This document shows, in pieces, positions 17,752 through 27,959 of a DNA stretch of 64,000 nucleotides. How positions within the stretch are numbered: the stretch's first letter is position 1; every line of letters starts with the position of its first letter. This DNA comes from Marinomonas sp. UCMA 3892. Lineage in GTDB: Bacteria; Pseudomonadota; Gammaproteobacteria; Pseudomonadales; Marinomonadaceae. The notes below the pieces were generated by a model. The model was not told the DNA's origin. It ran no database searches and worked only from the letters and a program-made list of their open reading frames with translations. The position numbers and the translations under genes were made by a program. The stretch is taken from assembly GCF_012726345.1 (NCBI RefSeq), contig NZ_PTXN01000010.1, positions 1 to 64,000 of the forward strand, given 5' to 3'.

Positions 17752-20700
17752 ATGATTCCAAAGCTTTCTGAAGTCTCACCGATTCAGGCTAAATACCTTT
17801 CTTTCATCGAACGCCTGAAAGCTTCAGGATTCTCAGGAGACACCAATCCTGATTACGCCAATCGCGTTGTTCTGTCGACCGATAACTCAATTTATCAAGT
17901 ATTGCCTCAAGGAGTTATCTTCCCTAAGAATACCCAAGATATTCAGTTGTTGGTGCAGTTATCCAACCAAGAAGAATTTTACGATATCGTGTTAAGCCCT
18001 AGAGGCGGTGGAACAGGTACCAACGGTCAGTCGCTGACGGATGGATTAGTGATTGATCTATCCAAGCATATGAACCGTATTTTGGAAATTAATGCCGAGG
18101 AAGGCTGGGCTCGTGTTGAAGCTGGTGTGGTAAAAGACCAGCTAAATAAAGCCATCAAACCCCATGGTTTGTTTTTCGCACCAGAATTATCAACCAGCAA
18201 TCGTGCCACCATTGGCGGCATGATCAATACCGATGCAAGCGGACAGGGCTCGGTAATGTATGGAAAAACGCGAGACCACGTTCTTTCACTCAAAACCGTA
18301 TTGTTAGATGGGCATCTATTAGAATCTTCTCCTATTGATAACGAGACACTTACTAACATCCAAAGCGGTAGCGATTATTCTGCCCACGCTCACCGTGTTG
18401 TTGATAACATTCAGAAAAGCAAAGCCCAACAAATTAAAGAAACCTTCCCTGAACTTAACCGCTGTTTAACCGGCTATGATTTGGCTCACATTCGCACAGA
18501 GGATGGCCAGTTCAATATGAACTCGGTGCTCTGCGGATCAGAAGGCACGTTAGGTTTTATTGTCGAAGCCAAAGTTAATCTTTTAGCCATTCCGACGTAT
18601 GCAGCCTTAGTGAATATTCGTTATGACAGTTTTGAAGGTTCACTTCGTCATGCTCGTGAACTTCTGGCTGCTAAACCAACCTCTATCGAAACCGTTGACT
18701 CGAAAGTTTTAGGCCTTGCTAAAGGTGACATCATTTGGAATTCTGTTTCCAAGTTTTTTCCAGAAAATACTGGGGAAAACATTCAAGGTATAAATCTAGT
18801 CGAATACACAGGTAATGATGAACAAGAAGTCGCCGATAAAATTAAAGTCCTCACCGATAAGCTCGATACTTTAGCCAAACAAGGTGGTAGCAGTGCTTTG
18901 GGTTACACCATCGCAATGGGTCATGACAACGTTAATAAACTTTGGGCGATGCGTAAGAAATCCGTTGGTCTGCTCGGTAACGCTAAGGGAGAAAAACGTC
19001 CTATTCCCTTCGTCGAAGATACTGCTGTTCCACCAGAAAATCTTGCAGACTTCATTATGGAATTTCGCGCCGTTCTAGACAGCTACAACGTGCAATATGG
19101 CATGTTCGGACACGTAGATGCAGGTGTATTACATGTTCGCCCTGCTCTTGATCTTAAGGATGAGTCTCAAGAGCCGATGATTAGAGAAATCACCGACAAG
19201 GTAGTTGCCCTCACTCAGAAATACAACGGCTTACTGTGGGGCGAGCATGGTAAAGGTGTTCGCTCTGAATACGCCCCAGCTTTTTTTGGTGAACTTTACC
19301 CAAGTGTTCAACAAGTGAAAGGCGCTTTCGATCCAAGAAATCAATTAAATCCTGGAAAAATTGCTACACCATTTGAACTCGGTGCTGATTTATTAAAAAT
19401 CGATGCGGTACCTTTGCGTGGTCAATTTGATCGTCAGATTCCGCTTCAAAACCGCGATCAGTTTCAGGAAGGCATGTATTGCAACGGCAACGGCGCCTGC
19501 TATAACTTTGATCCAAATGATGCTATGTGCCCTTCCTGGAAAGGCACCCGAGATCGCCGTCATTCGCCAAAAGGTCGTGCCTCATTAATGCGTGAATGGC
19601 TACGTGGAATGAGCCAGCAAGGCGTTGATACGGTTAAAGCAAGCAAAGACGCCAAAGATAGCAACTTTCTTTTCAGCTTCTTGCCAAGGCTTAAAAACAC
19701 GTTAGCGAAACGTCGCGGAGACTATGATTTCTCCAACGAAGTTCATGAATCTATGATGGGCTGCTTGGCGTGTAAATCTTGTGTCGGCCAATGCCCAATT
19801 AAAGTCGATGTCCCAGAATTCAGGGCAAAATTTTTAGAGCTTTACTACAGCCGTTACCTGCGACCTGCCAAAGATTATCTTATCGGCTCGCTAGAATTCA
19901 TGATGCCAACCATGGCGATATTTCCGCAGCCATACAATTGGTTGGTGAGCCGTAGTTGGGGGAATCACTTCAGTAGCAAGTACATAGGTTTGGCCGACAA
20001 CCCCAAACTGAGCAAGCTCAATCTGAAAAAAGAAATGTCGCGTCGTGGCATTCGCTTAGCTACACCATTGGCCATTGAAGCCTTAAGTCCAAAAGACAGA
20101 ACGCGCGCCGTTATTGTGGTGCAAGATGCTTTCACCAGTTACTTTGAAACCGAATTGGTACTAGACACTATGGAAACTCTAAGTCGTCTAGGCTTCCAAG
20201 CTTATCTCGCGCCTTACATGCCTAATGGCAAACCCTTACATGTACATGGTTTCATGAAAGCTTTTAACCGAACTGCTCGAAAGAACTTAGACATGCTGCA
20301 AAGCTTAGCATTTTATGGCTTACCATTTATCGGTATTGACCCTTCTATGACGCTTACTTATCGATCGGAATACACCAAAGCCTTTAGCGATAGTCGTCAA
20401 ATACCGAACATCCAGTTGATGCAAGAATGGTTGATGAAAAAAAGTGCACATCTCATTAAGCAGCCTTTGATGTGTGATAACTCAACTTACCACCTAATGA
20501 CGCATTGCACAGAAAAAACCAATGCTGCAGCATCAATTCAAGATTGGCAAAAAGTGTACAGCATTTTAGGTCTGGAACTAAAAGTCGAAAACGTCGGTTG
20601 TTGTGGCATGGCGGGGACTTATGGTCATGAAACCGCCAATAAAGAAACCTCGAAAACCATTTATGACTTGTCTTGGAAAGAAAAAGTAACCGACCCTGGC

Positions 20701-20826
20701 TTACTCGGAAAGCTAGTGGCAACAGGCTACTCTTGCCGTAGCCAAGCAAAGCGTTTTGATGATGTTGCCATTCCTCATCCAGTGCAGGCAATCTTGAAGC
20801 ATCTCCGAGAAGCACGAGTCGAGTAG
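17752..20826 (+). CDS. ydiJ: FAD/Fe-S D-2-hydroxyacid dehydrogenase, YdiJ type
   Basis: A 1024-residue flavoprotein similar along its length to E. coli YdiJ, which oxidises D-2-hydroxyglutarate. The N-terminal PCMH-type FAD domain shows the SPRGGGTGTNGQSL motif (about 83-96) and GSEGTLGF (about 263). A C-terminal FAD-oxidase domain follows, with HVDAGVLHVRP and GEHGKG. Next is a 4Fe-4S cluster segment (CLACKSCVGQCP, about 675) and a C-terminal CCG-like iron-sulfur domain (VGCCGMAGTYGHE, about 952). It likely passes electrons to a quinone or cytochrome. A hairpin terminator follows 24 bp after the stop. Confidence 0.9.
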   Translation: MIPKLSEVSPIQAKYLSFIERLKASGFSGDTNPDYANRVVLSTDNSIYQVLPQGVIFPKNTQDIQLLVQLSNQEEFYDIVLSPRGGGTGTNGQSLTDGLVIDLSKHMNRILEINAEEGWARVEAGVVKDQLNKAIKPHGLFFAPELSTSNRATIGGMINTDASGQGSVMYGKTRDHVLSLKTVLLDGHLLESSPIDNETLTNIQSGSDYSAHAHRVVDNIQKSKAQQIKETFPELNRCLTGYDLAHIRTEDGQFNMNSVLCGSEGTLGFIVEAKVNLLAIPTYAALVNIRYDSFEGSLRHARELLAAKPTSIETVDSKVLGLAKGDIIWNSVSKFFPENTGENIQGINLVEYTGNDEQEVADKIKVLTDKLDTLAKQGGSSALGYTIAMGHDNVNKLWAMRKKSVGLLGNAKGEKRPIPFVEDTAVPPENLADFIMEFRAVLDSYNVQYGMFGHVDAGVLHVRPALDLKDESQEPMIREITDKVVALTQKYNGLLWGEHGKGVRSEYAPAFFGELYPSVQQVKGAFDPRNQLNPGKIATPFELGADLLKIDAVPLRGQFDRQIPLQNRDQFQEGMYCNGNGACYNFDPNDAMCPSWKGTRDRRHSPKGRASLMREWLRGMSQQGVDTVKASKDAKDSNFLFSFLPRLKNTLAKRRGDYDFSNEVHESMMGCLACKSCVGQCPIKVDVPEFRAKFLELYYSRYLRPAKDYLIGSLEFMMPTMAIFPQPYNWLVSRSWGNHFSSKYIGLADNPKLSKLNLKKEMSRRGIRLATPLAIEALSPKDRTRAVIVVQDAFTSYFETELVLDTMETLSRLGFQAYLAPYMPNGKPLHVHGFMKAFNRTARKNLDMLQSLAFYGLPFIGIDPSMTLTYRSEYTKAFSDSRQIPNIQLMQEWLMKKSAHLIKQPLMCDNSTYHLMTHCTEKTNAAASIQDWQKVYSILGLELKVENVGCCGMAGTYGHETANKETSKTIYDLSWKEKVTDPGLLGKLVATGYSCRSQAKRFDDVAIPHPVQAILKHLREARVE

Positions 20827-20849
20827 TTTTAAACGCTTAAAGCTTATCA

Positions 20850-20882
20850 ATAAGGCTCGGTTATTCGAGCCTTATCTATTTT
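20850..20882 (+). terminator. Rho-independent terminator after ydiJ
   Basis: Arms ATAAGGCTCG (20850-20859) and CGAGCCTTAT (20866-20875) enclose a six-base loop, followed by CTATTTTTATT. It lies only about 20 bp before the next gene, so it may be a partial terminator or attenuator rather than a full stop. Confidence 0.7.
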
Positions 20883-20897
20883 TATTGAAGGAACACT

Positions 20898-21626
20898 ATG
20901 TTATTACATGACAGCGCAGATGAACTTGGCCCAATTCGCATTTTTGATGATGGTCAATACCGCATCCTATCTTTTGCTGAAGGTGATGAGCAAAGTCGTA
21001 TCCGCCTTTCTACTCCACATATTTTGCAGCACGAATACACTCAAGCCATGATGCTACCTTTACTATTCTGTGAGCCAAAACGAGTGTGCATCTTAGGATT
21101 GGGCGGCGGCACTTTACTTAACGCGCTTCACCACACGGTTCCTGCAATTCATATCACAGCTGTTGAACTACGCCAAGAAGTGCTGGATGCGGCTGAAATG
21201 TATTTCAAATTACCTAGAGGCAAGCGCATCAGCTTGGAAGTCGCCAATGGGATTGATTACATGGCAGCAGGCCTAGCTAAGAAAGTCGATTTACTAATGA
21301 CAGATCTTTATAACACAGAGGGAATGGATCGCTCGGTTCTTCAAGCAAGCTTTATTGAAAACTGTGCAAAAAATATCAAAGAAGATGGTTGGTTAGCTTT
21401 AAATTGTTGGATTGATCAGAAGAGTAACCATGAACTCACCACAGTGATTAAGCAGCACTTTAACGATGTCAGAGCCTTGGATACGGGAAGTGGTAACTGG
21501 GTGATCATTGCAGGCAAAAGAATGAACAATAATAACGCCAAAGAATTAAAAGCAGCAGCGCAAAAGCTAAGTGATAAAATGGGTTTTCAACTAACCAAAT
21601 GGCTATCTAGGTTGTCAGAAATTTAA
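20898..21626 (+). CDS. Spermidine synthase-like methyltransferase-fold protein
   Basis: A 242-residue protein with the Rossmann core of polyamine aminopropyltransferases. The nucleotide-binding loop is ILGLGGGTLLNAL (about 71-83), the acidic strand end is AVELRQEVL, and MTDLYNTEG lies where spermidine synthases carry the catalytic aspartate. The N-terminal beta domain of true SpeE is short and the decarboxylated-AdoMet contacts are not obvious. It may be a methyltransferase-like relative rather than a genuine spermidine synthase. GAAGGAAC gives a good ribosome site. It is downstream of ydiJ and separated by a hairpin. Confidence 0.72.
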   Translation: MLLHDSADELGPIRIFDDGQYRILSFAEGDEQSRIRLSTPHILQHEYTQAMMLPLLFCEPKRVCILGLGGGTLLNALHHTVPAIHITAVELRQEVLDAAEMYFKLPRGKRISLEVANGIDYMAAGLAKKVDLLMTDLYNTEGMDRSVLQASFIENCAKNIKEDGWLALNCWIDQKSNHELTTVIKQHFNDVRALDTGSGNWVIIAGKRMNNNNAKELKAAAQKLSDKMGFQLTKWLSRLSEI

Positions 21627-21652
21627 TTCCACTTAGCCCATTCTCTGAAAAC

Positions 21653-21694
21653 AAAAATGCCGCTTGTCTTTTTATAAGAATAAGCGGCATTTTT
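21653..21694. terminator. Bidirectional terminator between convergent genes
   Basis: Arms AAAAATGCCGCTT (21653-21665) and AAGCGGCATTTTT (21682-21694) pair perfectly around a 16-base loop, with A/T runs built into both sides. It serves the plus-strand spermidine-synthase-like gene and the minus-strand pgm. Confidence 0.85.
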
Positions 21695-21725
21695 CATTAC
21701 AGGTTTATTTTAAGTTGGATATCTA

Positions 21726-23369
21726 CTAACTACCTAGCACACTATCCACTAAGGCTTTCGCCTCGCTTTCGAGTTCAGCAAGATGATCTTCTGAAATAAA
21801 GCTCTCTAAATAGATTTTATAAACATTTTCCGTGCCAGATGGTCTAGCCGCAAACCAGCCATTTTCAGTAGAAACTTTCAAACCACCAATAGCGGCATCA
21901 TTGCCCGGTGCATGCGTTAATACAGACACAATCGTTTCACCAGCCAATTGCGTTTGCGTAACATCTTTTGCATCTAACGCCCCCAATAAAGCTTTTTGAG
22001 CTGTCGTTGCCGCTACATCGATACGCTTGTAAAAAGGCTTACCATATTTAGCAACTTGCGCTTCATAAAGTGTCTGCGGATCGTTACCTGTTACAGCTAA
22101 GATCTCGGCAGCAAGCAAAGCCATTATGAATCCATCTTTATCTGTGGTCCACACACTCGCATCTTTACGCAGGAAAGATGCTCCCGCGCTTTCTTCGCCG
22201 CCAAACGCCATAGTGCCTTCGTATAAACCTTCTACATACCACTTAAAACCAACTGGCACTTCACACAACTTACGACCAAGTCCTGCTACCACCCGATCAA
22301 TCATGCCGCTGGAAACGAGCGTTTTGCCAAACTGAATATCTTGAGACCATTGCTTTCTGTGTTGTGATAAGTACTCAATTGCAACCGCTAGATACGCATT
22401 TGGATTCATTAACCCAAAGCCAGCACATACAATGCCGTGACGGTCATAATCAGGATCATTACCCACTGCAATATCAAAGTCATCTTTCAACTTTAACAAT
22501 CCTTTCATGGAATACGGTGAAGAACAATCCATGCGGATACGACCATCTTTATCAAGCGGCACAAAACGGAAGGTTGGATCGACTTCTTTATTAACAACGG
22601 TAATGTCTAAACCATATTTTTTTGCAATGGGTTCCCAATAATGAATGCCTGAGCCGCCCATAGGATCAACACCAATGCGAATCTTCGCATCAGCGATGGC
22701 TTTCATATCAATGACATTTTCAAGATCATTCACATAATGATTAATATAGTCAAAAGGCTCTATTAAACCGCTGCTTTCTACTTCTTCTAACGAAAAACGC
22801 TTTACGCCATGTAGATTTTTTTCCAGCAAAGCGTTCGCTCTTTTTGCTACCCAGTCGGTAATATCTTTGTCTGCTGGGCCACCTTTACTGGAATTATATT
22901 TAATACCGCCGTCTTCCGGCGGATTATGAGAAGGCGTAATAACAATGCCATCACTAGTGTCTGTTTCTATCTTGTTGTGTGTTAATACTGCGTGAGAAAT
23001 AACCGGCGTTGGCGTGTAACCGCCATTCAGCTGGGTACGAACTCTCACACCATTAGCGGTGAGCACGCTCACTGTTGTTTGAAAAGCAGCTTCAGACAAA
23101 GCATGTGTGTCTTTACCTAAGTATAACGGACCAAAGATATTCTGAGATTGGCGGTATTCGGCAATAGCCTGAGCAATGGCTAAGATATGATTTTCATTAA
23201 AACTGGTTAATAAGGCACTACCACGATGACCTGATGTACCAAAGCTGACTCGTTCATCCGGGTGAGTAGTAACTCGAGGCTTTTTTAGATAATAAGCCGA
23301 CATAAGTTCAGGGAGATTTACAAGTAAATCGTGAGAAGCAAGCTGCCCTGCTTGAGGATGAATTGCCAT
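21726..23369 (-). CDS. pgm: Phosphoglucomutase (alpha-D-glucose phosphate-specific)
   Basis: Interconverts glucose 1-phosphate and glucose 6-phosphate, feeding UDP-glucose and glycogen or surface polysaccharides. The phosphoserine loop is [11 protein letters not shown] (S147), the metal loop is [10 protein letters not shown], the sugar-binding motif is [10 protein letters not shown], and the phosphate-binding site is [10 protein letters not shown]. Length (547) and the N-terminal [10 protein letters not shown] match E. coli Pgm. The ribosome site is weak (AGGG, 9-10 bases from ATG), and a 62-bp inverted repeat lies immediately upstream in the leader. Confidence 0.95.
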   Translation of the reverse strand: MAIHPQAGQLASHDLLVNLPELMSAYYLKKPRVTTHPDERVSFGTSGHRGSALLTSFNENHILAIAQAIAEYRQSQNIFGPLYLGKDTHALSEAAFQTTVSVLTANGVRVRTQLNGGYTPTPVISHAVLTHNKIETDTSDGIVITPSHNPPEDGGIKYNSSKGGPADKDITDWVAKRANALLEKNLHGVKRFSLEEVESSGLIEPFDYINHYVNDLENVIDMKAIADAKIRIGVDPMGGSGIHYWEPIAKKYGLDITVVNKEVDPTFRFVPLDKDGRIRMDCSSPYSMKGLLKLKDDFDIAVGNDPDYDRHGIVCAGFGLMNPNAYLAVAIEYLSQHRKQWSQDIQFGKTLVSSGMIDRVVAGLGRKLCEVPVGFKWYVEGLYEGTMAFGGEESAGASFLRKDASVWTTDKDGFIMALLAAEILAVTGNDPQTLYEAQVAKYGKPFYKRIDVAATTAQKALLGALDAKDVTQTQLAGETIVSVLTHAPGNDAAIGGLKVSTENGWFAARPSGTENVYKIYLESFISEDHLAELESEAKALVDSVLGS

Positions 23370-23384
23370 ATTTTAAATGCCCTA

Positions 23385-23446
23385 TTAAGTCATTGAAACC
23401 GATGCAATTAGTCTCTCTTATAATCGCATCTGTTTCAATGACTTAA
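23385..23446. repeat. 62-bp inverted repeat in the pgm leader
   Basis: Left arm 23385-23405 begins TTAAGTCATTGAAAC and right arm 23426-23446 ends GTTTCAATGACTTAA. The 21-base arms carry one internal mismatch and are separated by a 20-base AT-rich spacer. It sits between the fabH-like stop and the pgm start, ending 15 bp before the pgm ATG. There is no T-run after it on the minus strand, so it is not a standard terminator. Confidence 0.8.
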
Positions 23447-23500
23447 CTTAGGTATTACTAAACTTAGACAATTTATTCAAGTATCGAAAAGAATGAGTAA

Positions 23501-24625
23501 TTAACGCTTACGTAGTATTAAGCTCCCTATCGAATAACCTGCGCCAAACGAACAGATCACACCAATATCACCTGCAGTTAGGTCTTCATGGTACTTAGCA
23601 AAAGCAATAATAGAGCCAGCAGAAGCGGTATTTGCATATTCATCAAGAACCACAGGCGCTTCTTCGAGTGTCGCATCGCGACCGAGCAATCGTTTACTGA
23701 TTAACAAATTCATATTGATATTAGCTTGATGTAACCACCAACGTTTTAGTTGTGACACTTGAATACCCTGGCTCTTCAAATGATTTTCAATATGATCTGC
23801 TGCCATCGGGCAAACTTCCTTGAAAACTTTTCTACCATTCTGATGAAACAACATATCTGCCGAATAAGGGTCTTCATCAGTGACGCGTGTCGTATAGCCA
23901 AAGTTAGAGCGTATATTATTCGAGTAGGAAGTAATACATTTGCTACTTAGCACATCAAAAGAATGCGCTGACTGACAAGTTTCGCTGCTCTCAACCACCA
24001 CTGCGGTTGCCACATCACCAAAGATAAAGTGCGAATCCCTATCCATGTAGTTAACTTGAGGAGATGTCAGTTCAGGGTTGATCACCAGCACGCCCTTTGA
24101 GGAGCCTGCTTTTATTGCATCAACAGCACGCTGCAAACCAAAAGTAGCGGCCGAGCACGCAACCAGCATATCAAAACCAAACCCCTCAATACCTAAAGCT
24201 GATTGCACCTCAATTGCGATAGCAGGATAAGAACGCTGCGTATAAGCACATGAAACAATCACCATATCTATATCGCTGGCTTTTTTATTTGCCGCTTCAA
24301 GGGCTTTTTTTGCAGCAGCGATAGCCATTTCCGCCTGATGGGAGATTTGTTCATCGTTGCGAATTTCAAGTATTGGGCGCATTCGATTGATATCTAATGC
24401 ACCGTCTTTTGAATAAATATAGCGACTTTTTATACCGGATGCCTTTTCAATAAATGCAGCACTAGAAAGAGGCTTAGCTTCTATTTGACCTTTCTCAATA
24501 GCATCAGCGTTTTTGGCATTAAATTGCTCAGCCCACGCATTATAGCTATCTACCAGCTCCTCATTGCTAATGCTGTATGCGGGAGTCCAAAGACCAACTC
24601 CACTAATGACGACAGAAGAAATCAT
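23501..24625 (-). CDS. Beta-ketoacyl-ACP synthase III-like enzyme (PA3286 type)
   Basis: A 374-residue thiolase-fold condensing enzyme. The nucleophile is C157 in DMLVACSAATFG, the histidine is in WLHQANINMN, and the asparagine is in YANTASAGS. It has a 50-residue N-terminal insertion relative to E. coli FabH (317 residues). Size and wording fit the Pseudomonas PA3286 group (beta-ketodecanoyl-ACP synthase), which condenses medium-chain acyl-CoA with malonyl-ACP. No fabH lies in this window's main fab cluster, so this could be the cell's initiating enzyme or a shunt; the sequence alone does not decide. AGGAT precedes the ATG. It is divergent from a patatin gene. Confidence 0.83.
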   Translation of the reverse strand: MISSVVISGVGLWTPAYSISNEELVDSYNAWAEQFNAKNADAIEKGQIEAKPLSSAAFIEKASGIKSRYIYSKDGALDINRMRPILEIRNDEQISHQAEMAIAAAKKALEAANKKASDIDMVIVSCAYTQRSYPAIAIEVQSALGIEGFGFDMLVACSAATFGLQRAVDAIKAGSSKGVLVINPELTSPQVNYMDRDSHFIFGDVATAVVVESSETCQSAHSFDVLSSKCITSYSNNIRSNFGYTTRVTDEDPYSADMLFHQNGRKVFKEVCPMAADHIENHLKSQGIQVSQLKRWWLHQANINMNLLISKRLLGRDATLEEAPVVLDEYANTASAGSIIAFAKYHEDLTAGDIGVICSFGAGYSIGSLILRKR

Positions 24626-24871
24626 GGTTTTTATCCTTTTTCTTATTATTCAAAAAGTATCGATTTATCTTTTGTATCTATTGCTTTAAAGAGTATAGCT
24701 AGGATTGTGAAGTAGATTGCTTAGACAGTCTACAATTAGTAATAACAAGAGCCCAATATCATTCAAAATACTTATATCAAGGTGTGGCATTATTCGCTAG
24801 CTCGCACCATACTGCATAAAAGCGAGTGATTGTTTTAATAGAAGAAAATAGTATTTTATGAGATACATGAA
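24626..24871. other. 246-bp divergent intergenic region with short inverted repeat
   Basis: No gene is supported. It must contain promoters for the fabH-like gene and the patatin gene. An inverted repeat with arms GTAGA (24712-24716) and TCTAC (24729-24733) could be a regulator site, but the arms are short. Confidence 0.35.
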
Positions 24872-26050
24872 ATGCTTGAACAGATTCAGACTAAGCGAGC
24901 CTTTATGACAAATAACAATGCATTAATATTATCTGGCGGTGGCGCTCGTGCCGCCTATCAAGTGGGTGTTTTATCTGCTATGGGAAAGATGCGCCCTAAA
25001 CATACACCTCTTCCCTTTCCCATATTATGTGGCACCTCTGCTGGTGCGTTAAATGCCACCATGCTAGCGTCTCATGCTGATAATTTTTCTAAAGCCGTAT
25101 CCTCACTGGCTTTTGTTTGGCGTCACTTAACACCAGACCAAATATATACAGTCGGACGATGGCCAGTGGCTAGCTCACTAACAAAAACTCTATTATCACT
25201 TTTCCACCTTCATAATCACGATAACTCTATCGCACTGATGGATAACTCGCCGTTAAAAGAGCTACTCACCAATCATTTAGATTTTACGAGAATAAACACT
25301 GCAATTGATAAACATCAGTTAAAAGCGTTAGCTATTACTGCAATGAGTTACAGTACAGGAGAATCTACCACTTTTTTTCAAGGTACTCCTGAGTTACAGG
25401 CCTGGCAAGGAAATCGACGAAAAGGTGTGGCAGCAAACCTAGGGGTCGATCACCTATTAGCATCTAGCGCTATTCCAACAATATTTCCTGCCCATAAAAT
25501 TCATAATCACTATTATGGCGATGGCGCTATACGCCAAAAATCTGCAATTTATCCTGCTCTTAAATTAGGTGCAGATAAGCTATTTATCATTGGCGTGAGT
25601 GGCAACCGAAGTGCAAAGAAGTGGGCAACACAGGAAAAAGACGTCGACACTAGTGCACCGAGTATGGCTCAAATTCTCGGACAACTATTAAATAGCGCAT
25701 TCATCGACAATCTTGAAGACGATATCTATCAATTAGAAATCATGAATAGTCTTATTCGCGATCTTCCAAAAGACAAACAAGCCAATCACCAAAACCTCCC
25801 TACGGAGACATTAATTATTTCTCCATCAGAAGAGCTAAATGAGATAGCTCATCATTACATAGCAACTTTACCTAAGAACATTAGAATTCTTTTAAAAGCC
25901 GCCGGAGGTTCAACAAGAGAAAAAATCAGTTCTGCAGCGAGTTATTTACTCTTCACACCACAGTATTGTCGAGCATTAATGGATTTAGGGTATCAAGATG
26001 CCATGTGGGAAAAAGATCGAATCATCGCGTTCTTTGAAAATAGCCATTAA
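24872..26050 (+). CDS. Patatin-like phospholipase
   Basis: A lipid acyl hydrolase of the patatin fold, 392 residues. The oxyanion loop is SGGGARAAYQ (about 21-30), the nucleophile S56 is in CGTSAGAL, and the aspartate of the dyad is in YYGDGAIRQ (about 219). The C-terminal 150 residues form a domain with no motif I recognise. No signal peptide is seen. The start is uncertain: ATG at 24872 has a weak GAGA site, while an in-frame ATG at 24905 would put the catalytic loop at the very N-terminus as in many relatives. It converges with murI with only 3 bp between stop codons and no terminator. Confidence 0.85.
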   Translation: MLEQIQTKRAFMTNNNALILSGGGARAAYQVGVLSAMGKMRPKHTPLPFPILCGTSAGALNATMLASHADNFSKAVSSLAFVWRHLTPDQIYTVGRWPVASSLTKTLLSLFHLHNHDNSIALMDNSPLKELLTNHLDFTRINTAIDKHQLKALAITAMSYSTGESTTFFQGTPELQAWQGNRRKGVAANLGVDHLLASSAIPTIFPAHKIHNHYYGDGAIRQKSAIYPALKLGADKLFIIGVSGNRSAKKWATQEKDVDTSAPSMAQILGQLLNSAFIDNLEDDIYQLEIMNSLIRDLPKDKQANHQNLPTETLIISPSEELNEIAHHYIATLPKNIRILLKAAGGSTREKISSAASYLLFTPQYCRALMDLGYQDAMWEKDRIIAFFENSH

Positions 26051-26053
26051 TCA

Positions 26054-26881
26054 CTAAATCAATACATGCCTGCAGCCTTTAATAGCGCTTGATGATACAA
26101 CCCATGAATTCAGGCGCTGCATATTTTTAAACCCAAGTGAGCTGCAAAGCTCTATACTACCTTGATTTTGACTGCTGTCTTGACATGTAGAAACAGCATC
26201 CAGTAACTGGCTCATATCATTCGGATAAGACTCTGTGAGGCGACGAATTAACTGAGCTGTCACTCCTTCACTAGGCTCTATGATTTCGCATTCGTCTCCG
26301 AGTATTTGCTCAAACAAATGTTTAACCAAAGGATAATGAGTACAAGCCAATACCAAGGTATCGATATTTTGAGCGAGCATTTCTTGGCTTAATTGCTCAA
26401 TCGTTTGTTTAACTTTTTCTTCTGTTTCTGGCCAAGCATCAATATCAAAGGCTAACGTTAAGCTAGACATAATAGATACATGACTGTCCTCTTTCCAAAG
26501 ATCGATCAATTGATTTAAGCGCGGACTTTCAGCTGTTACAGGTGTTGCTAGCACCGCCACTCTGCGTTTTTTACTAAGGCGAAAAGCTGGTTTTACAGCA
26601 GGCTCAACACCAATTATCGGCAGTGAGGTGCTTGCTCTAAGTGCATCAATCGCCGCCACCGTCGCGGTATTACAAGCCACAACAATGGCGCAAACCTTTT
26701 CATTCTCAAAAAAACGTCCAACTTTTACTAGTCTATCTTGTAATTGAGTAATGCTTTTACTGCCATATGGTGCAAAAGCATCGTCGGCCAAATACACCAG
26801 ATCAAGATAAGGATGTTTTTGATGTATGGCATTAAGGATGGTTAATCCCCCTGCTCCTGAATCCATCACGCCGACTTTCAC
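26054..26881 (-). CDS. murI: Glutamate racemase
   Basis: Makes D-glutamate for peptidoglycan. The two catalytic cysteines are C70 in VVACNTATV and C180 in [10 protein letters not shown]; the N-terminal MDSGAGGLT loop binds substrate. It has 275 residues. The likely start is GTG at 26881, overlapping the murB stop (GTGA), with GGAG 8 bases upstream inside murB, so translation is probably coupled. It is the last gene of the comEC-exbBD-lpxK-murB operon. The C-terminal tail (about 40 residues after LIRRLT) is longer than in many homologues. Confidence 0.93.
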   Translation of the reverse strand: MKVGVMDSGAGGLTILNAIHQKHPYLDLVYLADDAFAPYGSKSITQLQDRLVKVGRFFENEKVCAIVVACNTATVAAIDALRASTSLPIIGVEPAVKPAFRLSKKRRVAVLATPVTAESPRLNQLIDLWKEDSHVSIMSSLTLAFDIDAWPETEEKVKQTIEQLSQEMLAQNIDTLVLACTHYPLVKHLFEQILGDECEIIEPSEGVTAQLIRRLTESYPNDMSQLLDAVSTCQDSSQNQGSIELCSSLGFKNMQRLNSWVVSSSAIKGCRHVLI

Positions 26882-27951
26882 TTAAGTATCTCCATACCAA
26901 GAGGCAACTGAACGGGCTCTCGCTCCAAGTGAACACCATACTTATCGAAAACAGATTGTTTTATTTGCGCTTCTAACTCTAGTAAACTGGTCGCGTTGGT
27001 TTCTGAATGATTCACTAACACCAAAGCCTGTTTTTCATACACACCGACCCCCTGATATTGCTTACCCTTCCAACCAGCTTGGTCAATCAACCACCCTGCA
27101 GCCAATTTAAAACCACCTTCAAATGGGAAAGACACCAGATTAGGAAAGCTCTCTTTTAATTCATCATGCTGAATTTTACTAACAATCGGATTTTTAAAAA
27201 AACTACCTGAGTTTGCTAATACGGCTGGATCAGGTAGCTTTTCACTTCTAACGCGACATACAGTGTCAAACACAGCCTGAAGGTTTGGCTTCCCTTCAAT
27301 TCGTTCAGATAATCCTCCATAGCTTAATAAAAGTTCTGATTGTTTTTTCAGTGACAACTCAACCGAAGTAATGAGCAACATATTCTTCCATTGGCCTTTG
27401 AAATAACTATCGCGATAAGCAAACCCGCAGTCTCTACCGTTTATCCAGTAAACATCGCCAGTGTTTCTATTGATGACTTGAACACGAGCTAAGACATCTT
27501 TTATTTCAACGCCATAAGCACCAATATTCTGTACAGGTGCGGCACCTGTAGTGCCAGGAATTAAAGCGAGGTTTTCGATCCCGTACCATCTTTGAGCAAC
27601 AGCGTATTCGACTACTTTATGCCAGTTTTCACCCGCAGCAACGGTTAAACTAACAAGGTTACCTGCGTGTTCTCTTGCATTGATACCGGAGAGTCGATTA
27701 ATGATAACAAGGCCAGAAACATCTGCAGAAATAAGCAAATTACTTCCACCGCCAATCATGGTGACAGTTTGTTGAAAATGTTTTGCCCAAGCAAGTAAGA
27801 CTTTTAATGCCTCCAAGGTATCTGCTATCGCAAAATATTCAGCTGAATAATCAAAGCGAAAGGTGTTATACGCGGCTAAAGAAACACTTTCTTGAATGGA
27901 GTTTTCAATGCGCTGTGCAAAAGCATCTTCGGTATTAAATCGCATTTTCAT
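26878..27951 (-). CDS. murB: UDP-N-acetylenolpyruvoylglucosamine reductase
   Basis: A flavoenzyme completing UDP-MurNAc in peptidoglycan precursor synthesis. The FAD-binding [11 protein letters not shown] motif (about 62-72), [15 protein letters not shown] and GSFFKNP (catalytic serine) are all present. The C-terminal REPVQ contains the catalytic glutamate. Its 357 residues and YRDSYFKG place it in the type I group like E. coli MurB. It is 9 bp after the phosphatase gene and overlaps murI. Confidence 0.95.
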   Translation of the reverse strand: MKMRFNTEDAFAQRIENSIQESVSLAAYNTFRFDYSAEYFAIADTLEALKVLLAWAKHFQQTVTMIGGGSNLLISADVSGLVIINRLSGINAREHAGNLVSLTVAAGENWHKVVEYAVAQRWYGIENLALIPGTTGAAPVQNIGAYGVEIKDVLARVQVINRNTGDVYWINGRDCGFAYRDSYFKGQWKNMLLITSVELSLKKQSELLLSYGGLSERIEGKPNLQAVFDTVCRVRSEKLPDPAVLANSGSFFKNPIVSKIQHDELKESFPNLVSFPFEGGFKLAAGWLIDQAGWKGKQYQGVGVYEKQALVLVNHSETNATSLLELEAQIKQSVFDKYGVHLEREPVQLPLGMEILK

Positions 27952-27959
27952 TGTCTGAT

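Noticed and set aside
20898..21626. Calling the gene speE
   Set aside because: The N-terminal domain and the usual substrate contacts of true spermidine synthases are not evident; it is described only as spermidine-synthase-like.
23501..24625. Calling the ketosynthase gene fabH
   Set aside because: The 374-residue length, the N-terminal insertion and the location away from the fab cluster fit the PA3286 group better, so the symbol is left empty.
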